Shown piece after piece: positions 45,598 to 55,100 of a DNA stretch of 64,000 nt. Both the position numbers and the translations under genes were made by a program. How positions within the stretch are numbered: the first letter of the stretch is position 1; the number at the start of each line of letters is the position of its first letter. The stretch is from contig NZ_CP134779.1 in assembly GCF_031884435.1 (NCBI RefSeq), positions 682,001-746,000 on the forward strand, read 5' to 3'. This DNA is from Bosea sp. 685 (lineage in GTDB: Bacteria; Pseudomonadota; Alphaproteobacteria; Rhizobiales; Beijerinckiaceae). The notes under the pieces were generated by a model. It was not told the origin of the DNA, did not search any database, and was given only the letters and a program-made list of their open reading frames with translations.

Positions 45598-47727
45598 CTA
45601 GGCACCGCTCTCGCGGATCGCGATCGCCAGAAACGACCTCCAGATGCGGGCGGCGATGCTGAGCGCCTCGCCGCGCAGGATCACATCGCCACGCAGCACC
45701 CGGGTGACCGGCGGCTCCTGGCCGACAATGGCGAGCTTCACCCGGTAGATCGTCCGATCGGGGACCAATTCATTCTGCTTTTGAGCTCTGACCGGAATGG
45801 GGCCGCCCATGGTGGAGGCGAGATACGGATCCGGCAGCATCCGGGTGCTGGCCCGCGCGATCTCGACGATGCGCAATCTGTATTCCAGCCGCGTATCGGC
45901 TTCGGCGAAGAACGTCGCGCTGTCTCCGATCGCGATGCGGTCGAGATCGGCTTCATCGACATAGGCGTCGACGCTGACGCCGGTTGGATCGACGATCGAC
46001 ATCAGGCGCGATTTCGCCGCGATCCAGGTGTCGGGCTCCAGCGCCTCGGCCACGTCGACGATCCTGCCCGAGGCCGGCGCCGGCACCTGAAGGCGTGATT
46101 TCTGGTCGATCAGCGCGGCATATTCGGCGCGCGCCGCCTCGTATTCGCGCTCGGTGACCTGGCTGCGCGCCAGCATCTCGGGCGTTGCGCCCCTGGCGCC
46201 GAGCTGCCAGCCGAGGACGTCGATTTCGGTCCGCGCCCGCCCGAGGCGGTAGTCGATGTCGGGCGAGGTCAATTGCGCCAGCAGCATGCCCTTAGTGACG
46301 GTATCGCCATGCTTGACGGCGATCGTGCCGATGCGGGCGCCGAATTCGGGCGCGAAGATGTCGACATGCTGCTGGCTCTTCATCAGCGCCGGCGCCTCGA
46401 TCGCCGAACGCCAGGGCGCCAGCAGCAAGGCGAGAGCCAGGAGCGCAGCAATGCCGGTCGCGAATATCCTGGGGCCGGGACGGATATCGCCACGCCGGCT
46501 CCACCAGACCCTTGCTTCCCTGACGACCGGCCAGAGAACGAAATAGCCGATCTCGACGATCATCATCGCGACGCCCAGGATCTTGATGGCGAAATGATAG
46601 ACGATCACCGCGATGCCCATGAACAGGGCGAAGCGATAGGCCCAGGTCAGGAAGGCGAAAACGACGAGCAAGCGCCGCCGCCGCAGCGGCATCTCCTCGG
46701 GAACGGGATCGCCGAGGCCCAGCAGCGTTTCCCGCATCGACCATTGCGCCAGTGCGAAGGCGCGGGCGTGGAGATTGGGAATCTCCAGCCAGTCGGAGAG
46801 GACATAATAGCCGTCATAGCGCATGAACGGGCTTGCGTTGAGAAGGATGGTGGTCAGCCATGTCGATGTGGCGACAAGGAAAGCGACGCTTCGTGCCGGC
46901 CCATTCGGCAGGAGACCCCAAGCGCATAGCGCCACTGCGGCGCAAGCCAGCTCGGCCATGACCCCGGCCAGGCCGATGGCGAGGCGCTGCTTGCGCTTGG
47001 CCAGCTTCCAGGCCTCGTTCACATCGGTATAGAGCACGGGAACCATGACCAGCAGCGCCAGCCCCATGGTCGGGATGCGGCAGCCGAAGCGCTTGGCCGT
47101 ATAGGCATGGGCCAGTTCGTGCACGATCTTCAGGCAGGCCAGGGTCAGCCCGAACCCGACCGCGCCCTGGACCGAGAACAGATCGACGAAGGTTCCCAGG
47201 AAGACGTCCCATTGACGCGAGGCGGAGATGATTCCGATGATCCCGAGGGCCATGACGACCAGCGCCAGAAGCGGCGTGAACAGCCAGCGCAGATAGGGAT
47301 AGGTCGCTGTCAGGAAGCGATCCGGCCGCAGCAGGGGAATGCGCACGAACAGGTAGTTATGCAGCAGCCACTGGCCCCAGCTGCCGCGTTGCCGCTGTGC
47401 CTTCCCGAGCAGGCCGATCGTCGCCTGCGGGCTCGTTGCGCGCAGCAGATCGAACCCGAACAGGAAGCGCACCAGATCGTCCACGTCCTCCTGCTCGATG
47501 CGAAGCGTGGTCTCGGCCTCAACCCGCGCCATCAGCGCAGGGATCGTGCCGCTGTCCCAGCGCGAGAGCAATTCGAACTCGAGCCAGCCCAGCCGGTAGA
47601 AGCGGTTGCAGGAGGGATCATGCAAGGTCCAGGTCGGAGAGCCGTCCAGCGCGGTCGGACCGGGGAAAACCGCGATTTCCTCGCGTAATGGCAACAGATC
47701 GGCGGTGGGAGCTGCCTGGGCGGCCAT
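45598..47727 (-). CDS. PqqD-like / M50 site-2 protease / HlyD fusion protein
   Basis: 709 residues from ATG 47727, 5 bp after the preceding gene (a longer frame exists but overlaps it). Residues 12-100 look like a PqqD/RRE winged helix: LREEIAVFPGPTAL, TWTLHDPSCNRFYRLGWLEF, then EDVDDLVRFLFGFDLL. Residues 145-440 are a multi-pass M50 zinc protease with H203-ELAH207 and the distal N297-ASPF...D305-G motif. Residues 455-700 form an HlyD part with lipoyl half-motifs (FGARIGTIAVKHGDTVTKGM; IVDVAEALEPDTWIAAKSRL). It lies in the inner membrane with the HlyD part in the periplasm. It probably recognises, cuts or guides the giant protein; it occupies the place of an ABC exporter. Confidence 0.85.
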   Translation of the reverse strand: MAAQAAPTADLLPLREEIAVFPGPTALDGSPTWTLHDPSCNRFYRLGWLEFELLSRWDSGTIPALMARVEAETTLRIEQEDVDDLVRFLFGFDLLRATSPQATIGLLGKAQRQRGSWGQWLLHNYLFVRIPLLRPDRFLTATYPYLRWLFTPLLALVVMALGIIGIISASRQWDVFLGTFVDLFSVQGAVGFGLTLACLKIVHELAHAYTAKRFGCRIPTMGLALLVMVPVLYTDVNEAWKLAKRKQRLAIGLAGVMAELACAAVALCAWGLLPNGPARSVAFLVATSTWLTTILLNASPFMRYDGYYVLSDWLEIPNLHARAFALAQWSMRETLLGLGDPVPEEMPLRRRRLLVVFAFLTWAYRFALFMGIAVIVYHFAIKILGVAMMIVEIGYFVLWPVVREARVWWSRRGDIRPGPRIFATGIAALLALALLLAPWRSAIEAPALMKSQQHVDIFAPEFGARIGTIAVKHGDTVTKGMLLAQLTSPDIDYRLGRARTEIDVLGWQLGARGATPEMLARSQVTEREYEAARAEYAALIDQKSRLQVPAPASGRIVDVAEALEPDTWIAAKSRLMSIVDPTGVSVDAYVDEADLDRIAIGDSATFFAEADTRLEYRLRIVEIARASTRMLPDPYLASTMGGPIPVRAQKQNELVPDRTIYRVKLAIVGQEPPVTRVLRGDVILRGEALSIAARIWRSFLAIAIRESGA

Positions 47728-47732
47728 CGCCG

Positions 47733-49127
47733 TCAAAAGCCCACCAGTTGACGCGCTGCGGCAAGCGGGCGGCGCAGCAGGTAGTAGAACAGCGTGACGC
47801 GCTCGCCATAGAGTTTCGCGGTTCCCTTGAGGCCGATGCGCGGCGGCTGGGTTCCGGCGGCGAGCTTCGCCTTCAGGCGGTAGCCGAGCAACCCGCTGGG
47901 CGACTGGGTGGCCTCGTAGCTCGCCTGGCGCAAGCTCGCATGCACGGGAGAGCCGGGCGAGACGTTCAGGAAGAAATCGACATCCGCATCGGGCTTCAGG
48001 GTGATCGCATCCGACACCGGCAGCCAGATTTCGAGTTCGGCCTGGTCGGGATCGGCGATCTCCAGCAGTTTCTCGCCGATCGCGACCGGCCGGCCGGTCC
48101 AGGTATTGGGATCGTCGAACAGGGCAAGGCCGCTCCGGCTCGCGGTGATCCGGACGCGGTCGAGCAGCGATTTGGTATAGCTGACATCGGCTTGCCGCTG
48201 CTCCATGCGGCCCTTGAGCACGGCGAGCAGGGAGCGGCTCTTGTCGTCGAACACGGCCTGCTGCGCCGCTTGGCGGTACTCTGCCTCCGCCACCGCCAGA
48301 GCCTTGGCGGCGACCTCGAGCTTGTTCTCGATGGCGCGCCGATCCAGCACGAGAAGGGCTTGTCCCTCCCGAACCTGTTCGTTGGGCTGGACCTCGAAAT
48401 GATCCACCACGCCTTCGAGCGGCGCGCGCACGATGGTGGGTTGGAACGGCACGACCTCCGCCGGAGCCAGGGCCGATAATGTCACCGGCAGCCACATCAA
48501 GCCGAAGACGGCGGCTGCAAGCGCCAGCTTGAGCAGCCCGCTGCGGCGGCGCAGCGCGGCGAAGAAGCGCTGCTGCCGGCCGCGTTGAAAATTCGCCCAG
48601 GCATAGGAATAGCCATCGGCCAGTTCCTGCATCAGATGACGGTCGCCCTCGCTCCAGGGGTTTTCCCGCGCGAACAGCAAGGTGCCGAGCGCCGATTGGC
48701 CTTCGGTTCGCAGTGGCACCATGAGACCGTGAGCCGGGAGCCATTCCGCCCAGGCCTTGCCCAGCTCACCCTCGAGATCCCCGCCATCGACGGCCCTGAT
48801 GCTGTCGCGCCCCTCGTCCTGCTCCAGGACTGAGAGCGCCCGGCCGAGCCACAGCATGAAGGGGGCATTGCGCTCGGCGACGGCAACGCCGGAAACCGTC
48901 ACGACCTTGCCGACCCCGCGCGCATCGCGCCGCCACAATGCAGCCTGGCGGTAGGGCAGCAAAATATGGGTTTCATTGACCATGACGAAGGCGAGCTCCT
49001 CGGCGGAGGCAGCGCGCCGCGCCCGCTTGAGAAGCTGGATCAGCGTGCCCAGTCCGAAAAGCTGGGCGTCCAGGGAACTCGGCGCGACGTTCAGCATGGA
49101 GCTCGATCTTAAGGTGTCATCCGCCAT
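47733..49127 (-). CDS. GAF-like domain / membrane anchor / HlyD adaptor fusion
   Basis: 464 residues. Residues about 27-180 have the GAF alpha/beta pattern: AEELAFVMVNETHILLPYRQ, AALWRRDARGVGKVVTVSGV, and GLMVPLRTEGQSALGTLLFA. A single membrane helix at about 198-219 follows (LLKLALAAAVFGLMWLPVTL). The periplasmic HlyD part begins RAPLEGVVDHFEVQPNEQVR, with a coiled coil near 265-320. A cytosolic sensor-like domain on an adaptor is not usual for type I or RND systems. It lies 65 bp after the giant gene; alternative start ATG at 49097. Confidence 0.85.
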   Translation of the reverse strand: MADDTLRSSSMLNVAPSSLDAQLFGLGTLIQLLKRARRAASAEELAFVMVNETHILLPYRQAALWRRDARGVGKVVTVSGVAVAERNAPFMLWLGRALSVLEQDEGRDSIRAVDGGDLEGELGKAWAEWLPAHGLMVPLRTEGQSALGTLLFARENPWSEGDRHLMQELADGYSYAWANFQRGRQQRFFAALRRRSGLLKLALAAAVFGLMWLPVTLSALAPAEVVPFQPTIVRAPLEGVVDHFEVQPNEQVREGQALLVLDRRAIENKLEVAAKALAVAEAEYRQAAQQAVFDDKSRSLLAVLKGRMEQRQADVSYTKSLLDRVRITASRSGLALFDDPNTWTGRPVAIGEKLLEIADPDQAELEIWLPVSDAITLKPDADVDFFLNVSPGSPVHASLRQASYEATQSPSGLLGYRLKAKLAAGTQPPRIGLKGTAKLYGERVTLFYYLLRRPLAAARQLVGF

Positions 49128-49192
49128 CTGGAACGCTTGACCCTGCGTCTGGCCCGCTCCTGTTCTAGTCCCATTCCCTTAAAAAAGCGCGC

Positions 49193-52100
49193 TCAGCGGC
49201 TTTGCTGAAAACTCGCCAGCAAAGCCTGGCGCTGCATCTCCAGCGAACGCCATCCGACTGAGGCGAATTGTTCGCTCAACCCGGCGCGACCGCTGGCGGG
49301 GCGCTCGTTCATATCGACATGCCGTAACGTATCCCCGCTGACATCTCGCGCGGCCGCCGCGATGGCGGCGCGCTCGGGCGAGGCGCCATGCAGGCCGGCC
49401 TGGAGGTGAAGCCCGTAGCCGCGATCCATCAAATCCAGGTTCCAGCCCTGTTTGTCCGGGCGGGGGCTCAGATCGATCGTAAAGTTCGTGACTGCGATAT
49501 TTCCCTTCGAATCCCGAACCAGAATCTGCACGGTGATGGTTTTCGAGGGAGCTGGAATGGTCTTGCTCGTGCCGGTGTTCCGGTCCGCGGTCGGCGGCAG
49601 GGCGCCGGTGTGGAGCTCGTAGTCCAGCGACGGGTCGGGTGCGAGGCTGGCCACCGCTCCATCGGGAGGCAAGCCCCTGAAGGTTCCCGTCGTGGCATCG
49701 AATCTCAGCCAGTCGGGGAGCGGATCGCCATTCGCCTGCCGGACGACCAAGGCCGCGATATCGCCCCCGAGCGGGGCCTCGAGGGCTTCGATCGCGAGCT
49801 TGATCTGGATCGACGCGTCCGCCGTCGTCAGCAACTGCGGATCGGTATCGATGACGTAGAAATGGGATCCGCTGCGGCTGCTGATGACGCTGTCGCCGTC
49901 CGTCGCGCCGAGGAACGATATCACCGGCTGACTGCTGGTCGTCGAACCCAGGAAGATCGCGGAATGATCCGGTGTGGCGCGGCCGGTATCGCCGAACATA
50001 TGCGGCGGAATGATCAGGCCGTCGACAGTGAGCGTGGTCGTCGCGACCGTGCTCCGGTTGTTGACGGCGGCGCCATCATCGACGCTCCAGACAATGACAC
50101 GGCTTCCGTTCGCCTGCGTGGTGGAAAGGAACGTCACGCTCGCCAGGGCCGCCTGGTAATCGGCGACCGATGCCGTGCCGCTCAGGGTCAGCACGCCGGT
50201 TGCGCTGTCGTAATGGCCGGTGATGCCGCCGCGATCGACGAAGCCAAGCCGGTCATCGGCTGAGGCGAAGCCGCCTGCGATCGCGACCTGCGCGCCCGAT
50301 AGCGTCAGGCTGTCCACGTCGCGGATCGCAATAGTCGGATCGATGGCGAGCGGCTGGCCGGTATTGGCGTCGAAGCCCGACGCGGCCGCCGCGGTCACGA
50401 CCGGGGCATCGTTCACGGCGGTGATGCCGAGCGTCGTCGTTTTGGAGGCGCTGAGATTCGAGGACGAGGCGCCGTCGTTCAAAGTCCAGGTCACGATCCG
50501 CGTCGGCTGCGTCGCGAATTGATCGGGATTGTCGCTGGTGGAGTTGAACGTCACCGAGCGCAGGACCTGCTGGTAATGCGCCAGCGTGTCGACGCCGCTC
50601 AGCGTCAGGGTTTCCGTCGCGACGTCGTAGTTCGCCGTGATCGCAGTTCCCGCCACCGTGGCGGCCAGTACATCGCCGTCACCTGCAAAGCCGCCGGTGA
50701 TCGCAACCGAGGCCGTAGCCAGGGTCTGGCTGTCGACATCGGACAGGACGAGACCCGGCGAGAGCGCGACCGGCCCGCTCTTCTCCGTGAAGGAGGCCGT
50801 GGTCGCGGGCGCGATAGTCGGCGCGTCGTTGACCGCGGTGATGGCGATGATGCCGGTCGCTGCGGTGCTCAGATTGGTATGGGCCGTGCTGGTTTGGTCG
50901 AGATCGGTCACCGATACCGTCACGGTGCGGGAGAGATTGGCGCCGAAATTGGTCGGGTTGTCGCTGGCGGTGACGTAGGCGACCGAGCGCAGCACCTGCT
51001 GATAATCAGCCAGCGTGTCGATGCCCGCAAGCGTCAGCACGCCGGTCGCCGCATCGTAGTTCGCGATGATCGCGGTGCCGGCGGTGTCGGCGCTCAGCAC
51101 ATCCCCGCTGCCCGGGAAGGCACCGCCCGTGATCGCGACGGTCGCGCCGGTAAGAAGCGTGCTGTCGACATCCGACAGGGCCAGCCCCGGCGAGAGCGTC
51201 ACCGGCAATCCATTCTCCGTGAAGGGAATATTGGCGGCGACCGAGGAGAGCACCGGCGCATCGTTGACCGCGTTGACCGTGATCGACACCGTCGTTGCGG
51301 CGCTCGGCAAGGTGCCGTCGCTGGCATGATAGACAAAGGAGTCGGGGCCGAAATAGTCGGCGTTCGGCGTGTACTGGTATGAGCCGTCCGGATTGAGCAC
51401 GAGCACGCCATGGGCCGGGCCGGTATCGAGCACTGCGGTCAGCGCGCCGCCATTGACGTCGCTGTCGTTGGCGAGCACGCCATTGGCGGCCGAGACGATC
51501 AGGATCGTGTCTTCATTGGTCACGGCCGTATCGCTGCCGGCGACCGGCGCTGCGTCCGTCACCGCAATGGTGAAGCTCTGCTGCGTGAACGATCCGCTCG
51601 GATCCGAAGCCTTGATCGTGATCGAGTAGCTGCCGCCGCTGCTCTCGAAATCGACCTTCGAGGCATCCGCGATCGTGACGACGCCGGTCGCCCCGTCGAT
51701 CGCAAAGCGACCACCGGCATTGTCCGACAGGGAATAGGTGACCGTGCCGCCATTCACGTCGGTGGAGGCCGCGGTCACGCCGACAAGCGTTCCGCTCGCC
51801 GCGCCTTCCAGGACGGTGTTCGCCGTGGCGTTGCCGTCCACCGGCTGCGAGGGCGCGACGTCGGTCAGGTTGATCGTGAAGCTCTGCGTGGTGAAGGCTC
51901 CGCTGGGATCGGCTGCCTGCACGATGATCTGATGCGAGGTTGCCGTCTCGAAATCGAGCAATGCCCCGTTGGCGACCGTGACGACGCCGGTCGCGCCATC
52001 GATGGCGAAGCGGCCGCCGGCATTATCCGTCAGCGAATAGGTCACCGTGCCGCCGTTGATGTCGCTCGATGCGATCGACAATCCGGCAACGACCGTGCCG

Positions 52101-55100
52101 TTCGCCGCGCCTTCCGCCACCGTATTGGCCGTGGCGTCGCCATCGGCCGGCTGCGAGGGCGCGATATCGGTCACGCCGATGGTGAAGCTCTGCGTCGTGA
52201 AGGCTCCGCTTGGATCGGTCGCCTGCACGACGATCTTGTGCGAAATCGCCGTCTCGAAATCGAGCAGCGCCGCGTTCGCGACCGTGACGACACCCGTCGC
52301 GCCATCGATGGCGAAGCGGCCGCCGGCGTTATCCGTCAGCGAATAGGTCACCGTGCCGCCATTGACGTCGCTCGATGCGATCGACAATCCCGCAACCACG
52401 GTTCCGTTGGCGGCACCTTCCGCCACCGTATTGGCGGCGGCATTGCCGTCCGCCGGCTGCGAAGGCGCCGCATCGGTCACGGCGATCGTGAAGTTCTGCG
52501 TCGCGAATGCGCCGCTCGGATCGGCCGCCCGCACGGTGATCTGATGCGAGGTCGTGGTCTCGAAGTCCAGGAGAGCGCTGTTATTGACGGTGACGACGCC
52601 CGTCGCCGCGTCGATCGCAAAGCGTCCGCCAGCGTCATCCGTCAGCGAATAGGTCACCGTGCCGCCATTGATGTCGCTGGAGGCAGCGGTGATGCCGACC
52701 GGGGTTCCGTTCGCCGCACCCTCGACGACCGTATTCGCGCCGCCATTGCCGTCGACTGGCTGGGATGGCGCGACATCGGTCACGTTGACGATGAAATCGG
52801 AGGTGGTCGATCCGCCCTTGCCGTCGCTCGCCTGCACCGTGATCGCGGTGGTGTGGGTGGGGTTGCTTTCATAGTCGATCTTGGTGCCGTCCAGCACCGA
52901 GATCACACCGGTGACGGGATCGATCTGGTAGGCGACCGAGCCGCGGCCGACGATCGAATAGGTGATCGTGTCGCCACTATCGGCGTCGGTGGATTTTGCC
53001 GTCACACCGATCGTGGTCCCCGCCGCCGCTCCTTCCGCGACCGTGTTGATGGCTCCATTGGTGTCCGTCGGTGCGCTTGGCGGCGTGTTCCTGGTGATCG
53101 TGATGTGGGAGACCGCGCTGGATGCCGGGGTCGGGCCGGTATGCCCCTGGTCGTCGAGGATCACGGCCACATCGACGGCGCTGTTGGAGGGCGAGGTGAA
53201 AGTCAGGCCGCCGCTGGCGATGAACGCATTCAGGTCCGTGAGCGATCCGACCAGCTGGATCGTGCCGGTGGCCGAACCGGTAATCGTAACGCCTGAACCG
53301 GACGACGCCGCGAAGGTGCCGCTGGCGGAGCTGAAGGTCGCCTTTTCCTGACCGCCACTGGCGTCGGGATCGTTGAAGCTGACGCCGAAGATGGTGACAG
53401 GCACGCTGGGCAGGCCCGGCAGCGTCACTGGGGCCGTGATCGTCGGCGCGTCGTTGACGGCCGTGATATTGACGGTGGTCGCGGCCGCAGCGCTGTCGAC
53501 AGTGGTGTCGTCGGTGACGACCCAGTTGATCGTCCGCGAAGCCTGCGTGCCGCCGACCGTCGGGTCGTCATTCCCCGTATTGGCGAAGGTTATCCGAGAC
53601 AAGACGGTTTGGTAGTTTGTCTTTGTATCGAGGCCCGTCAGCACCAGCACGCCGTTGCCATAGCTGGCGATCGTGATCTGGGTGCCGGTGGTGTCGGTGT
53701 TCAGCACGTCGCCTGCGACGAAATTCGCGATGGTGACGGTCGCGCTGGTCAGGTTCAGGCTGTCGGCATCGGAGATGGTGACACCGCTATCCAGATAGAT
53801 CGGCGCCGCCTGCTCGGTATAGCCCACCGTATTGCCGGCCGTGACGACCGGCGCGTCGTCCACCGGCGTGACATGAACGGTCTGGGTGGCGCTGTCCGTC
53901 AGCCCGCCGCCGCCGACATTGCCGCCATCGTTGAACGTCAGGGCAATGACGCGGTCAGTCGATCCGGGACTGTCAGACGCGCTCAGGAAGCCGAATGCGG
54001 CGGCAAGCCGGTTGATCTCGGCGGGCGTCGCGAACGCGGTCAGCCCCGTCACCGAGACCGTCGTCGTTCCAAGGCCGGTGATCACGCCGATGGTATTGCC
54101 GCCATCGCTTAGGACCGTGCCCGCGACGGTAAATCCGGAGCCGGCGAGCAGGACGATCTGGTCTCCGGCCGCGCTTCCCGAGGTAATGGCAAGCGTCAGG
54201 CCGCCGCCGGCGAAATTGGCCGGGCTGTCGGGATCGGTGATCGTCTCGCCGACGAATAGCGGCGTCGCCGCCGCGTTCTCGGTGTAGGAGACATCGCCCG
54301 GCGCGTGCGGCGACAAGACCGGCGCGTCGTTCACCGGCGTCACCGTGATGGTCACGGTCGCGACCGCCGGGACATTGCCACGATCATCGCTGACCCGGTA
54401 GGTGAAGCTGTCGGTGCCGTAGAAATCCGTGTCTGGCGTATAGGTGAAGGATCCGTCGGCGGCGAGAACCACCGCGCCATGAGCCGCGCTGCTGACCAGC
54501 GTCGCGCCGGTGATCTGGGCGAGGGGGTCGACATCGCTGTCATTGGCAAGCACGCCGGGCCCGGCGACGCTGAGAACCGTCTCTTCGGAGGTGGTGTAGG
54601 AATCATTGCCCGCCGATATCGGGCTGGTCGCGACGTTGATCGTGACGGTCGCGACATTGGACTGCAGCGCCCCGTCGCTTGCCCGGTAGGTGAAGTAATC
54701 GGCCCCGGAGAAGCCGAGATTCGGCGTATAGGTGAAGGTACCGTCCGGATTGAAGGTCAAGGCGCCATGGGCGGGGCCGCTGACGACGGCCGCTGTCAGC
54801 GCGGCATGGCTGGTATCGACATCGCTGTCGTTGCCCAGGACGCTTGCCCCGGTGACGACGGCGCCCTGGGTGCCGGAATAGGTGTCGCCGACCGCAACCG
54901 GCGCATCGTTGACCACTGTGATGTTGATCGTGGCGCTGGCCGTGCCGGATTTGGCGCCGCCCGATCCGGCATTGCCGCCGTCATTGACCGCGAGCGTCAG
55001 CGTCGTGCTGGCGCTCGGGGTGTCGCTCGCATTGGTATAGCTGAGCGTGCTGGTCGCATCGGTTCTGAGCAAGGCGTTGATCTGCGCCAGCGTGCCCTTG

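Noticed and set aside
45598..48744. A 1,048-codon frame that would extend the M50-HlyD protein by 339 residues
   Set aside because: The extra part lies entirely inside the GAF-HlyD gene in another frame and is rich in Arg/Pro/Gly with no domain pattern. ATG 47727 gives a natural start 5 bp after the upstream gene.
51552..53090. CRISPR-like or satellite array
   Set aside because: The period is 306 bp, in frame, with no short conserved repeat plus unique spacer; it encodes cadherin domains.
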